Made by a program: the position numbers and the translations under genes | Notes under the pieces: model-generated | Told to the model about the DNA's origin: nothing | The model's database searches: none | The model's input: only the letters and a program-made list of their open reading frames with translations | Assembly: GCA_947460255.1 (NCBI GenBank) | Contig: CANHIS010000018.1 | Location: 1 to 48,928, forward strand | Direction: 5' to 3' | Length of the DNA: 48,928 nucleotides | From: Bacteroidota bacterium | Lineage (GTDB): Bacteria; Bacteroidota; Bacteroidia; M30B66 | Shown: positions 16,787 to 25,938 of the stretch, piece after piece | Layout: each line of letters starts with the position of its first letter | How positions within the stretch are numbered: the stretch's first letter is position 1

Positions 16787-18208
16787 TTATGCAAATTCTG
16801 CCTGTAATCTTGCAGCAAACGCAAGCAATTCGGCATCCTTAGAGTTTCCTCCAACCAACTGAACACCAAATGGAAAGCCATTTGAATGTTGCCCCATAGG
16901 GATCGAAATAGCGGGCAATCCACACAAATTCGCTTGAACAGTGTAGATGTCTTCCAAGTACATTTGGATTGGATCAGATGACTTACCACCAAGTGGAAAA
17001 GTTGTTCCAGGTGTAGTTGGCATCAGGATAAAACTGTAAGAATTCAGGATATTATTCGTGTGATCACGCAACATCCTGCGAACCTTTTGTGCTCTAGAAT
17101 AATACGCGTCGTAATATCCAGAACTCAAAACAAAAGTTCCAAGCATGATTCGACGCTTCACTTCTTTGCCAAACCCTTCAGTTCTAGACAACTTGTAGGT
17201 TGACTCTAAATCTGTTGCATTCTTGCTTCTGTATCCGTAGTGAATTCCATCGAAACGCGACAAATTCGACGATGCTTCGGCGGTGGTGAGCACATAGTAT
17301 GCAGGAATCACATAATCTAAGTAAGGGAAATCAAGCTCTTCAACAGTATGCCCTGCCTCCTTTAACTTCTCGATTAGCTTAAATACATACGTTTTAATTT
17401 CTGGATTTAGTCCTTCACTTTCTAAATACTGCTTGAAATAAGCAATTTTAATGGGACCTTCACTCTTCAACAGTTGCGAGTAAGCCGGTACTGGCTTTTG
17501 CATCATGGTAGAATCGTATTCATCGGGCCCGGCGATTACTTCCAAAATAATTGCACAATCTTCTACAGTGTTGGCCATTGGCCCGATTTGATCGAACGAA
17601 GAAGCATAGGCAATGCATCCCCAGCGGGAAACAGTTCCGTAGGTTGGCTTTAGGCCAGTAATTCCGCAGAATGAGGCTGGCTGTCGGATGGAACCGCCTG
17701 TATCGGTGCCCAAAGTAGCTAAACAAAGACCAGCAGAAACGGCCACTGCAGATCCTCCTGAGGATCCTCCTGGAACCATGTTCTGGTCTAAATTGTGGCG
17801 AACTGGGCCATATGCAGAGTTCTCGTTCGAGCTACCCATGGCGAATTCATCACAATTTAAGCGTCCAATAATTACCGCGTCTTCATCAATTAAACGTTGA
17901 ACAACTGTGGCAGAGTAAAGTGATTCGAATCCTTCTAAAATCCGGCTTGAAGATGACACCTTGTGCCCTTTGTAGCAGAGCACATCTTTGATGCCGATCA
18001 CCATACCGTTTAACTTTCCAGGATTTCCGGATTGAAGTTTTGAATCTGCAGCCCGTGCTTGATCGAGCGCATCTTTCTCGAACACTTCCAAAAAAGCATT
18101 CAAGGAAGATTGTTCTTCAATTTGCTGCAAATAATAACGGGTGAGACCCTCAATGGTCGTTGCACCCGATTGAATAGCCGAACGGGTTTCCGCCAGTGAT
18201 TTATACAT
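16787..18208 (-). CDS. gatA: Glutamyl-/aspartyl-tRNA(Gln/Asn) amidotransferase subunit A
   Basis: Amidase subunit of GatCAB, which converts Glu-tRNA(Gln) (and often Asp-tRNA(Asn)) to the amidated form. At 473 residues the length is typical. The Ser-cisSer-Lys triad is visible: Lys74 in VIGIKDVLC, Ser149 in PGGSSGGSAVAV and nucleophile Ser173 in GTDTGGSIRQPA. gatB and gatC are not in the window, as is common in this phylum where the subunits are scattered. It is 17 bp downstream of tatA, so it likely belongs to the tat transcript. Confidence 0.96.
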   Translation of the reverse strand: MYKSLAETRSAIQSGATTIEGLTRYYLQQIEEQSSLNAFLEVFEKDALDQARAADSKLQSGNPGKLNGMVIGIKDVLCYKGHKVSSSSRILEGFESLYSATVVQRLIDEDAVIIGRLNCDEFAMGSSNENSAYGPVRHNLDQNMVPGGSSGGSAVAVSAGLCLATLGTDTGGSIRQPASFCGITGLKPTYGTVSRWGCIAYASSFDQIGPMANTVEDCAIILEVIAGPDEYDSTMMQKPVPAYSQLLKSEGPIKIAYFKQYLESEGLNPEIKTYVFKLIEKLKEAGHTVEELDFPYLDYVIPAYYVLTTAEASSNLSRFDGIHYGYRSKNATDLESTYKLSRTEGFGKEVKRRIMLGTFVLSSGYYDAYYSRAQKVRRMLRDHTNNILNSYSFILMPTTPGTTFPLGGKSSDPIQMYLEDIYTVQANLCGLPAISIPMGQHSNGFPFGVQLVGGNSKDAELLAFAARLQAEFA

Positions 18209-18225
18209 AGATTCTTAGGGAATGA

Positions 18226-18411
18226 TCAGTTCTTCTTATCTGGCAACTCTTCGTTCTTGCCATCTTTGGCATCTTTGAATTCACGGATTCCTTGACCAAT
18301 TCCCTTCATTAGTTCAGGCAATTTCTTGCCTCCAAACATTAAAAGAATTACGGCCACTACCAGAACAATCTGCCAAGGACCTACAATACCCAATAAAATA
18401 GCGAGGTTCAT
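18226..18411 (-). CDS. tatA: Sec-independent protein translocase subunit TatA
   Basis: Small pore-forming subunit of the twin-arginine translocase, which exports folded proteins. At 61 residues, it has one N-terminal membrane helix (GPWQIVLVVAVILLMFG), the conserved FGGKKLPEL hinge, and an amphipathic helix (LMKGIGQGIREFKDAK) with a charged tail. It lies 44 bp downstream of tatC and 17 bp upstream of gatA on the same strand. TatB is absent here; a TatA-TatC system is usual in this phylum. Confidence 0.95.
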   Translation of the reverse strand: MNLAILLGIVGPWQIVLVVAVILLMFGGKKLPELMKGIGQGIREFKDAKDGKNEELPDKKN

Positions 18412-18455
18412 GTTGTAAAATTAGATGGCAAAGTTAAGTAATTATTCACCTGCTA

Positions 18456-19286
18456 TCACGAAGCTGCAGATTTCCGTTTTTCCACACGGCGGGCAATCAG
18501 AATGCTGATTTCGTAGAGAATAAAAAGCGGAATCGACACAATTATTTGACTTGTTACATCAGGCGGAGTAATGATCGCTGCTACTACCAAGATGATCACA
18601 TAAGATATCTTTCGTGTTCTCTTCAAAAATGCAGCAGAAACGACACCTATTTTGGCAAGGAAATAAATAACAATTGGCATTTCAAAGACCAATCCAGCAC
18701 CAAAAGTTGTTGTTACCACTGTAGAAATGAAACTGCTCACAGTGATTTGATTGGCTACAATTTCGGAAATCTGGTAGTTCCCAAAAAAGTAAACGCTTAA
18801 AGGCGTGATTACGAAATATCCAAATGAGATTCCAAGAGCAAACAAAAAGCTGCCCCAGAAGACCATCCCATTGGCATATTTCTTCTCGTTTACATAGAGC
18901 GCAGGCTTGATAAATCTCCAAATTTCCCATAATAAATAAGGGAAAGCCAAGATCAATCCAGTCGCAAAAGCCACCATGATATGTGTAGTAAACTGCCCCG
19001 ACATTTGGGTACTAATCAATTCAAATTCAAGGTCGCTCAAGCAAATGCTATCGTTCTGAAATAATACTTGCGATAGCCAACAAAAGAATCTATAGGTTGG
19101 AAAATCGGCGTATTTGGGCGCCAATAAAATTCCATCGAAAATTATGTCGGAGAAGAAAAATGCGAGTGCTCCAAATGCCACTACTGCAATTGCGGACCTT
19201 ACAATGTGCCAACGCAGCGCTTCCAAATGATCCAAAAAGGTCATTTCCGCTCCTGGCACTTCTTCTTCTGGCTGATCTAATGGCAT
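18456..19286 (-). CDS. tatC: Sec-independent protein translocase subunit TatC
   Basis: Polytopic subunit that recognises twin-arginine signal peptides. It has 276 residues with six membrane helices. The N-terminal MTFLDHLEALRWHIVRSAIA is the TatC signature, and the long periplasmic loop 1, PYLLWEIWRFIKPAL and the VITPLSVYFF region are all typical. It begins 81 bp after recO, with a perfect TAnnTTTG element in the gap, so the tat genes may have their own promoter. The last residues (ARRVEKRKSAAS) form the cytoplasmic tail. Confidence 0.95.
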   Translation of the reverse strand: MPLDQPEEEVPGAEMTFLDHLEALRWHIVRSAIAVVAFGALAFFFSDIIFDGILLAPKYADFPTYRFFCWLSQVLFQNDSICLSDLEFELISTQMSGQFTTHIMVAFATGLILAFPYLLWEIWRFIKPALYVNEKKYANGMVFWGSFLFALGISFGYFVITPLSVYFFGNYQISEIVANQITVSSFISTVVTTTFGAGLVFEMPIVIYFLAKIGVVSAAFLKRTRKISYVIILVVAAIITPPDVTSQIIVSIPLFILYEISILIARRVEKRKSAAS

Positions 19287-19293
19287 GTGGCGG

Positions 19294-19301
19294 CAAAGAT
19301 A
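19294..19301 (-). promoter_or_regulatory. -7 promoter element upstream of tatC
   Basis: TATCTTTG on the minus strand matches TAnnTTTG exactly and begins 15 bp before the tatC ATG. A -33 element is not clear. It would allow tatC-tatA-gatA to be transcribed apart from porZ-recO with almost no leader. Confidence 0.5.
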
Positions 19302-19367
19302 ACAATGCTAATGCATTTAAATGTCATACGATTTTAGGGATTTCACGTAAGAGAAAAGAAAATCGCG

Positions 19368-20087
19368 TTACTCGAAAACTGCACTTAATACTTCTGGGCT
19401 TTTAAATTCTCCCAAGGATGGGAAATGACATTTGTAATAACCTAAAAGATGATCGGAAAGTTGTTGCCTTTGATAACGATTCGATTTCCTTAAGTGTAAC
19501 GATTCGAAGGGAAGGTCCATTAACATGGCCAGTTGCTCACTCAATTCTCTATTCCATGTTCCCGTCCTTGGGAAGCCAATAAATTCACCTGCACTTGGAT
19601 CGAAAAACGGGAATTCCTCAGAAAAATTCATTTGTGGTCGAATCCCAAGAAAGTTGCTGTAATCGAGCAGAAAACGAAGATGGAAATCTGCTACAACATC
19701 CGATCGATCGTCCAATGCCAATAACATACCTTGTACATAATCGAACAGATGATCATCGGGCTCTAAATCTCGAAGTGTTTTTATCAAAACTTCAGAAATA
19801 AAAACCAACTGTGCGACTGCCACTGGTGAAAATGGAATGTTTCGATAGGCGTGATGCATCTTTAAATCGGTAGGCATTTGGAGATCACGATTTTCTCGGT
19901 TTCGAAAAGCCACATGTACGAGGTTCATGGCTTGGACGATGGCTGCCTTCCCTGATTTTCGGGCGTAAACTCCTTTTACCAAAAAAGAAACAAGCCCACG
20001 TTGCCGCGTAAACATTCTTACGATCACAGACTGATCACCATGTCGTATAGTGTGGAGCACCAAAGCCTCACTCGCAATGAGCATCAT
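19368..20087 (-). CDS. recO: DNA repair protein RecO
   Basis: Single-strand DNA annealing and RecA-loading mediator of the RecFOR pathway. The 239-residue protein starts with the OB fold (SEALVLHTIRHGDQSVIVRM, FTRQRGLVSFLVKGVYARKS) and continues with the helical C-terminal domain. The zinc-binding cysteines of some RecO proteins are not visible, which is common in this phylum. Two ATG codons in tandem (20087 and 20084) can start it; the first overlaps the porZ stop in TAATG, which points to translational coupling and led me to use it. Confidence 0.92.
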   Translation of the reverse strand: MMLIASEALVLHTIRHGDQSVIVRMFTRQRGLVSFLVKGVYARKSGKAAIVQAMNLVHVAFRNRENRDLQMPTDLKMHHAYRNIPFSPVAVAQLVFISEVLIKTLRDLEPDDHLFDYVQGMLLALDDRSDVVADFHLRFLLDYSNFLGIRPQMNFSEEFPFFDPSAGEFIGFPRTGTWNRELSEQLAMLMDLPFESLHLRKSNRYQRQQLSDHLLGYYKCHFPSLGEFKSPEVLSAVFE

Positions 20088-22402
20088 TAATTCACAAAAA
20101 GCAACTTGGTGACTTTGGTTTCGGAACCATCCTCATTGGCTGCGAAAATGAGATAAACGCCCGTTGCGGCGCGTTCGCCAGAGTACAAACGACCGTTCCA
20201 TGTGATGGTTCCACCGTTTGATGTTCCTGTAAAAACTACATTGCCTTCAACGTCGGTAATTTTAACGTCTGCATTGTTCACTAATCCGGTAACTGTAACT
20301 AATCCAGTGTATTCTGGACGAACTGGATTTGGAAACGCATACATCTTTTCGAAACCCTTTCCGCTTAATGTTGCATCGGTTCGAATTGAACAAATGCCTT
20401 GGTCTGTTCCTATGAAAAGCTCCCCAGTCTTGTAATTCATGGTCATACAAATGATTGTATTACTTAAAAGAGGGCTATTGTCGAAATCGAAATTTGCAAT
20501 CTGCTCGGTGCCGTCTGGTGATACCAAAAACAAGCCAGCGCTTCTTGTTCCGAACCACTTGCGATTGGCGCCATCCACTACAATTGAAGTCACCTCTTCG
20601 GAGTTTAGCAAATACTGGTTGAAGCCACCTTGAGCTACAGTGATTTTTTGAGCGTCCCAATTCGATTGATTGCTTTCATCGAGAATGGCGTCAGGACTAT
20701 AAATAACATTTACACCTTTTGAAGTGCCTACCCAAATGAGGCCGTCTAAATCTTGCGCCATTGAAAAGACACGTGTGGAGTTAAGCGCACCGCTACCAAT
20801 TTGATCGTTTACTAATTGGAAGGACTCAAGTTCATCGTCCTCATCTGTTTTAAAAACAACTATCCCACGATCTTGCACGATAAACCACTTTTGCCCAGAG
20901 GAATCGATCAACATATCCGAAGTGCTTTGATCGTTAATTTGAGTGTTGAAAGCATACGACTTCCAAGTTCCATCGGGTTTTCTCATGGCAACTGGACGCG
21001 TTGCGGAAGTACTTACAGCCCAAAGTTTGGCATCTTTATCAAAAGCAACTGCAGACACGCGCACCTCCGCGCTATTGCTGGCTATGGAATAAAGTTCACT
21101 ATTGGTAGTGTCGTATTTCTGAACAATTACTCCGTCGTTTACTTCAATCACTCCACTTCCCCAAGTTGATGCGAAAATTCTTTTTGAATTTGATGGATCA
21201 ACAGTAACTCCTACGATATCTCTCACCCAATCTGTGGCGGTTGGGTATTGATAGGAATTCCAAATTGCTGCATCTCTGTTAAAGATGCCATCTATTTGAT
21301 AGAGTGGAGCATATCCAAAATCATAGCCGCCAGTAGCAACCCATAATTGATCGTTGGCGATTTGCATTCTAAACACATTCTTTGTGGCTGGACCTTCGGG
21401 AGTGAATGGTTGGTTGTCGAAAATAGCAAATGATTTCACCAAGCCAAACTTTTGATCGGCAATCCAAATTACACGGTCGTTATCGTTGTCACGAATGGCA
21501 TCAATTGGATTAGGTGCTGCAGAATTGTTGTATTGAAAGATGGTTTGATAAGAAGGGTCTGATGGATTTTTCTTGGCGACAACACTGAGGTTTTCACAGA
21601 TTAATAATTGTCCTTTACTTTCGCGTATTCCTGGGTAACCGCTTCCTGTAAATTCGATTTCAGGGCTACCGTTGTTGTATCTAAAGATGGTATCAAGTGC
21701 GTATTCGAATGGCACGTAACGCGTAACAAAAAGTTCGTTATTATAAAAGGTAACATTTCTAGTTGGACGGGTAGCGCCGAACCCTGAAAGATTGGTCCAA
21801 TTGTTAAAAAAGGAGACAGCCGGATCGTTTAGATTAGCCTTTCTCACGCCTTGTTCTGTGGCCACAAAAACCGAATCGCCTTTAAAATCGATATCAAAAA
21901 CATCTGCATTATTTGCCGTCGGATACAAGGTGGAGCTCACCTCTCTTCTAGTCATATCGAGCACTAAGACACCAAAACTGGTGCACAAATATCCAAGGTC
22001 TCCTTTAAATTTTATTCTATTAATGGCTTTGGCACCAGAAATTACTGTGGAGCGCTTTAGATCGCCAAGATTGGCTACTTCATTGTTGCGAATCAGGTCA
22101 ATGTTTCCATTTTTATAACCAACTACCAAAGTTTGAGAAAGGTCGTGATACCCTACGCTGCCGATGTTGATGTCGCTCAAACCACCGGACCTTCCAAGTA
22201 CTTCAAAAGAATTGTCGTCTTTTCGAAGAACGATAATTCCTTTTTCAGTGGCGCAGAAAACTTTTTCGCTCGATTGAGCAATTGAAATCCCTTTGCTTAC
22301 AGGAAGATGTTCTCGCCATGAATCAACCGGAATATTGAGACTTTGTGCAAAGGAGAATGCATAAATGAAACAGAAAAATAAAATGGGAAGAATTCTTTTC
22401 AT
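20087..22402 (-). CDS. porZ: T9SS attachment-complex protein PorZ-like, two-component-type beta-propellers
   Basis: In Porphyromonas, PorZ sits on the cell surface and helps the sortase PorU attach A-LPS to T9SS cargo. This 771-residue protein has a signal peptide (MKRILPILFFCFIYAFSFAQ), then SWREHLPVSKGISIAQSSEK, typical of the PorZ N-terminal propeller. Propeller blades follow through about residue 680 (VFCATEKGIIVL, IWVGTSKGVNVI, WFGTRSAGLFLV, LFIGTDQGICSI). The end is a type-A-like sorting domain (KMYAFPNPVRPEYTG, then GVYLIFAANEDGSETKVTKL). Identification rests on architecture and wording, not on a search. It is coupled to recO by a TAATG overlap. Confidence 0.88.
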   Translation of the reverse strand: MKRILPILFFCFIYAFSFAQSLNIPVDSWREHLPVSKGISIAQSSEKVFCATEKGIIVLRKDDNSFEVLGRSGGLSDINIGSVGYHDLSQTLVVGYKNGNIDLIRNNEVANLGDLKRSTVISGAKAINRIKFKGDLGYLCTSFGVLVLDMTRREVSSTLYPTANNADVFDIDFKGDSVFVATEQGVRKANLNDPAVSFFNNWTNLSGFGATRPTRNVTFYNNELFVTRYVPFEYALDTIFRYNNGSPEIEFTGSGYPGIRESKGQLLICENLSVVAKKNPSDPSYQTIFQYNNSAAPNPIDAIRDNDNDRVIWIADQKFGLVKSFAIFDNQPFTPEGPATKNVFRMQIANDQLWVATGGYDFGYAPLYQIDGIFNRDAAIWNSYQYPTATDWVRDIVGVTVDPSNSKRIFASTWGSGVIEVNDGVIVQKYDTTNSELYSIASNSAEVRVSAVAFDKDAKLWAVSTSATRPVAMRKPDGTWKSYAFNTQINDQSTSDMLIDSSGQKWFIVQDRGIVVFKTDEDDELESFQLVNDQIGSGALNSTRVFSMAQDLDGLIWVGTSKGVNVIYSPDAILDESNQSNWDAQKITVAQGGFNQYLLNSEEVTSIVVDGANRKWFGTRSAGLFLVSPDGTEQIANFDFDNSPLLSNTIICMTMNYKTGELFIGTDQGICSIRTDATLSGKGFEKMYAFPNPVRPEYTGLVTVTGLVNNADVKITDVEGNVVFTGTSNGGTITWNGRLYSGERAATGVYLIFAANEDGSETKVTKLLFVN

Positions 22403-22697
22403 GTAAAAGTGCGAAGCGTCAGCTCAAATTAACGAACAAGCTGTAAAGATATTTCATACCGATAGGTTCATGCAATCAACACAATAAAATAATGCGAAAA
22501 ACATTTTAAGGAAAATTGACTTGAAAAACCCACAATTCAAAAGTGTCTTAAATTCAATGCTTTATGTTTAGATTCGTAACTCAAATTCGAATCTGTGTTC
22601 AATGATGTTAAGTTAAATCTTCATCATTTAGTTTGTTAAATTATTATTTTTAATCTTCTGCTTCGTTGTTAGGAGTGGAATTGGCTATTTTTGAACC
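22403..22697. other. Divergent intergenic region, porZ / DUF349 gene
   Basis: AT-rich stretch of 295 bp with no coding frame. It holds a 7-bp inverted repeat AGATTCG / CGAATCT at 22570-22594 and the -7 element at 22686. No clear promoter for porZ was found. Confidence 0.6.
22686..22693 (+). promoter_or_regulatory. -7 promoter element directly before the DUF349 gene
   Basis: TATTTTTG fits TAnnTTTG and ends 4 bases before the ATG at 22698; a TTG lies about 17 bp upstream of it. The predicted RNA start falls at or next to the start codon, so the transcript is probably leaderless. Confidence 0.55.
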
Positions 22698-24881
22698 ATG
22701 CAAAATCCTGAGGAATCGCTCCAAACACCGGAAACCGGACCGAATGAAAAACCGGAAATCACCCTTTCAGAAACCAATGAAGCTACTTCAACAACTGAGG
22801 AGGAAGCTACAATAACCCCTGATTCACAAGAGATTCAGGAAGTTGTTGCTGCAGAAACAGAAGCTGAATTGCCACAAGAAGCAACTGAAGAAATTGCTGC
22901 GCCTGTAGAAACTGAAGTAGAAATTATCGCAGCTACATCTGATGAATCAACTTTGGATATTGTTGAAAAAACAGAGGAAAGTCAACCAGACGCAACCGAA
23001 TTAATTTCAACCGAAACTTCAGAAGTAATTGTAACATCCACCGAAGATGTTCAAACAATTGAGGCTGAAAAAGCAAATTCAGAAGTTGAAACAAAACATG
23101 TTGTTATCGAAACAGAACCCTCAGATGAAGACCACGAACATGATGATCTTCAGCCGCTCGTAGCTTGGCATGAAAAATCGCGGCCTGAATTGGTGGTTGC
23201 AATGAAAGAACTTTTAGGCCACAATGACCTTGAAGCTCGAAAAGCAGTTTTCTCCTCTATCCGATCAGCTTACAGAAACAATAAAGAAGAGGAAGTTAGT
23301 TCGAAACGAATGAAATTCATCGAAAATGGAGGTGATCCATTGGAGTTTGAAGTAATTCAGGACGAATCAGATCTAGCTTTTGAAGAAGCTGTTAAGGCCT
23401 TTGTTGAAAAGAGGAACGAGCTCAGAAAGCAGAAAGAAAAGGAGCTTGCCGATAATTTGAAGAAGAAACTTGAGATTTTAGATGAACTCAAGAAAATGAT
23501 GGAGAATACGGAAAATATTCCGGCATCCTTTGATCGTTTGCATGAGCTTCAAGCTTCTTGGAGAAATATCGGGTTGGTTCCAGCTGGAAATGTGGATGAA
23601 CTTTGGAAAAACTACCATCACCACATTAACAACTTTTATGAGGTTATCAAGATCAATAAGGAATTAAGAGATCTCGATCAAAAGAAAAACCTTGAATTAA
23701 AAACGGCGCTTTGTGTGAGGGCGGAAGAATTGCTTCTCGAAGAATCGATTCGTACTTCTCTCGATGATTATAAATCTTTGCAAGACCAATGGAAAGATAT
23801 TGGGCAAGTGGCTCGTGAGCAAAGTGAAGTTATTTGGGAACGTTTTCGTTCGGCAGGTGACAAGCTTTTCGATCGTCGTCGCCAGTACATTCAAGGTCAA
23901 GAATCAACCTTCACCGAAAATCTTAACCTAAAAACGGCCGTATGTGAACGGGCAGAAGTAATTCTTGCAGAAGTTCCTTTTAAGTCACATCAACATTGGC
24001 AAGAAGCATCTGAGAAGATGGCTGCTGCTTTGGAGGATTGGAAAAAAATTGGGTTCGCTTCTCGTAAAGACAATGAAGCGATTTGGCAGAGATTTAAAAC
24101 TGCTCGCGATTCATTCTACGAAACCAAAGAAGAATTCTACAAAACACTTCGCAATACACAGAACCAGAATTACAAGCAAAAAGTTGACTTGTGCATGGAG
24201 GCTGAAACATTGAAAGAAAGCAACGACTGGAAAAAAACAGGCGAGCGGCTTCGTGTTTTGCAAGAAGAATGGAAAAAAGTTGGGCCTGTTGCAAAGAAGC
24301 ACAGCGACAAACTTTGGACGCGTTTCCGCAAGGCATGCGATGTGTTTTATGAAAGTCGCAACCACCACTTCGCGGGAATGAATTCGGAGCAAGATGAGAA
24401 CTTGAAGAAAAAACAAGATCTCGTTGCTGCAATTTTAAGCTTTGAACTAGTTGACGATAACAACGCAAATTTCGAGGCTCTGAAAGCATTCCAAGCGCAA
24501 TGGATGGAAATTGGGCACGTACCGATGAAAGAAAAGGATGCACTTCACAAGGCATTTAGAACAGCTATCGATGCACAATTTGCGAAACTGAAAGCAGGGA
24601 ACGCAGAATCACGCCGACAAGTATTCCGCAACCAAGTGAGTAATATTAGTTCTAACCCTAATGGGAAAGACAAATTGCACCAACAGAAAAATGTGGTGCA
24701 GGACAAAATACGTCGCTTGCAAACGGAAGTTCAAACACTGGAGAATAACATTGGCTTTTTCGCCAATTCGAAATCGAAGGCAGCCGACGATATGCGAAAA
24801 GATATTGAGCGTAAAATCAGCAAGGCGAAAGAGGAAATTGGTTCATTGCTCGACCAATTGAACATCTTACGCGAAGCCTAA
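22698..24881 (+). CDS. DUF349 repeat protein with long acidic N-terminus
   Basis: Cytoplasmic protein of 727 residues. Residues 1 to about 155 are low-complexity and acidic (Glu, Thr, Ser, Ala rich) and look disordered. From about 165 on it is helical and charged, with five DUF349 units, each with a W-x-x-I/V-G-x-V/A core: ASWRNIGLVP, DQWKDIGQVA, EDWKKIGFAS, EEWKKVGPVA and QAQWMEIGHV. A coiled coil of about 70 residues (KLHQQKNVVQDKIRRLQTEV) ends the protein. DUF349 proteins are widespread in Bacteroidota but their role is not settled; I do not assign one. It converges with the next gene without any gap. Confidence 0.85.
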   Translation: MQNPEESLQTPETGPNEKPEITLSETNEATSTTEEEATITPDSQEIQEVVAAETEAELPQEATEEIAAPVETEVEIIAATSDESTLDIVEKTEESQPDATELISTETSEVIVTSTEDVQTIEAEKANSEVETKHVVIETEPSDEDHEHDDLQPLVAWHEKSRPELVVAMKELLGHNDLEARKAVFSSIRSAYRNNKEEEVSSKRMKFIENGGDPLEFEVIQDESDLAFEEAVKAFVEKRNELRKQKEKELADNLKKKLEILDELKKMMENTENIPASFDRLHELQASWRNIGLVPAGNVDELWKNYHHHINNFYEVIKINKELRDLDQKKNLELKTALCVRAEELLLEESIRTSLDDYKSLQDQWKDIGQVAREQSEVIWERFRSAGDKLFDRRRQYIQGQESTFTENLNLKTAVCERAEVILAEVPFKSHQHWQEASEKMAAALEDWKKIGFASRKDNEAIWQRFKTARDSFYETKEEFYKTLRNTQNQNYKQKVDLCMEAETLKESNDWKKTGERLRVLQEEWKKVGPVAKKHSDKLWTRFRKACDVFYESRNHHFAGMNSEQDENLKKKQDLVAAILSFELVDDNNANFEALKAFQAQWMEIGHVPMKEKDALHKAFRTAIDAQFAKLKAGNAESRRQVFRNQVSNISSNPNGKDKLHQQKNVVQDKIRRLQTEVQTLENNIGFFANSKSKAADDMRKDIERKISKAKEEIGSLLDQLNILREA

Positions 24882-25871
24882 TCAATTATTTTTTTGTTCA
24901 GCAAAACGATTTATCCGGTCAGTAATGGCCGGATATTTTTGTTTTTGCATACAATTGAAATGTCCCTTTGGACAAGTTGGAAACCCTATTTTCGAGCAGG
25001 GTCTGCAGCTTAAACCTTCTACCTGCGCTACAAAGCTGTGCGATGGATTCTCGGGCATAAACGGCGCCATACCAAATTCGGGAATCGTGTTTCCCCATAC
25101 CGAAACAACAGGCTTTTGGAAGGCAGAAGCAATGTGCATCAATCCCGTATCGGCGGTTAAAACCGCCAAACTCTCTCGAATCAAAACAGCCGATTCGCCC
25201 AAAGTCGTTTTACCACACAAATCCAGCACTTGGTTACCCACTTCTTGTTGTATCGCTCGACCGATCGCGACTTCCTGCTTTCCTCCCAACAAAACCACTG
25301 GCGACTGTATATTCTTGCATACAGATATTAAGTGTTCAACCGGAATCTGCTTGGTTCCTTTCAACGCACCACAAACCACAACTACAAAATTTTTGTTGTG
25401 GCTGTTCGGAAGCTTGGAGAAAATTGTTTCGCTTTCTGGTGATGTGTAAAAATCGAGCCCCTTCCCATCCCATTTTACTCCCAGTTTTAAAACCGTTTCG
25501 AGGTATCGATCTACGATGTGCTTCTCAGGAAGACGGTTCCATTTAAAGCGCACCATGAGGTATTTCGAAAAGTTTAGCTTATGAAATGCGGTGGATTTTA
25601 CACCAAGAGCCCATTTCACCCGGAGCGACCTCAAATTGTGGTGAAGGTCGACAACATGATCAAAAGCCTCCTCCCGCAAGGAGGTTAAAACCTCCCCCGA
25701 CCAAACCCAAACCTTCTTCAAATGAGGATTATTCTCCAGCAAAGGCAAAAACTGTGGCTTGGTGAGGTAATGAATTTCAGCATCGGGCAAATCGTTCTTG
25801 ATGCACCGCAACACCGGCGTGGTGAGTACAATGTCGCCTATCGAACTAAAACGGATTACCAGAATTTTCAC
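24882..25871 (-). CDS. Glycosyltransferase family 9 (heptosyltransferase-like)
   Basis: Probably transfers a heptose or related sugar to the LPS core at the inner membrane. The 329-residue protein begins MKILVIRFSSIGDIVLTTPV, the family's N-terminal signature. The C-terminal Rossmann domain has VVLLGGKQEVAIG, the CGKTTLGESAVLIR segment and LTADTGLMHIASAF, the nucleotide-sugar site of GT9 with its conserved D-T-G-x-x-H. A cysteine cluster near the end (LSCRPCSKIGFPTCPKG, then CM) is common in Bacteroidota members. Its stop codon is adjacent to that of the DUF349 gene, with zero bases between. Acceptor sugar unknown. Confidence 0.9.
   Translation of the reverse strand: MKILVIRFSSIGDIVLTTPVLRCIKNDLPDAEIHYLTKPQFLPLLENNPHLKKVWVWSGEVLTSLREEAFDHVVDLHHNLRSLRVKWALGVKSTAFHKLNFSKYLMVRFKWNRLPEKHIVDRYLETVLKLGVKWDGKGLDFYTSPESETIFSKLPNSHNKNFVVVVCGALKGTKQIPVEHLISVCKNIQSPVVLLGGKQEVAIGRAIQQEVGNQVLDLCGKTTLGESAVLIRESLAVLTADTGLMHIASAFQKPVVSVWGNTIPEFGMAPFMPENPSHSFVAQVEGLSCRPCSKIGFPTCPKGHFNCMQKQKYPAITDRINRFAEQKNN
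24912..24946 (+). terminator. Intrinsic terminator of the DUF349 gene, inside the opposite gene
   Basis: TATCCGG / CCGGATA, a 7-bp stem with a 10-base loop, is followed by TTTTTGTTTTT on the plus strand. It lies about 30 bp past the DUF349 stop and entirely within the 3' coding end of the glycosyltransferase gene. Confidence 0.7.
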
Positions 25872-25926
25872 TGCCTAAATGTACATGTAAACCCGAATTG
25901 AACAATCGAGCCTTGAAAATTGAGAT

Positions 25927-25934
25927 TATCTTCG
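25927..25934 (+). promoter_or_regulatory. Possible -7 element before tatD
   Basis: TATCTTCG, one base off TAnnTTTG, begins 12 bp before the GTG start of tatD. The distance is identical to that seen before the DUF349 and DUF4286 genes. No matching -33 element was seen. Confidence 0.35.
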
Positions 25935-25938
25935 CGCC

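Noticed and set aside
22570-22594. AGATTCG / CGAATCT inverted repeat as an operator
   Set aside because: Seven base pairs in an AT-rich intergenic region can arise by chance; noted in the intergenic entry but not called a site.
24094-24555. Minus-strand 153-codon frame opposite the DUF349 gene
   Set aside because: Composition follows from the reverse complement of the Lys/Glu-rich coding strand (many Phe, Leu, Cys); no supporting motif.
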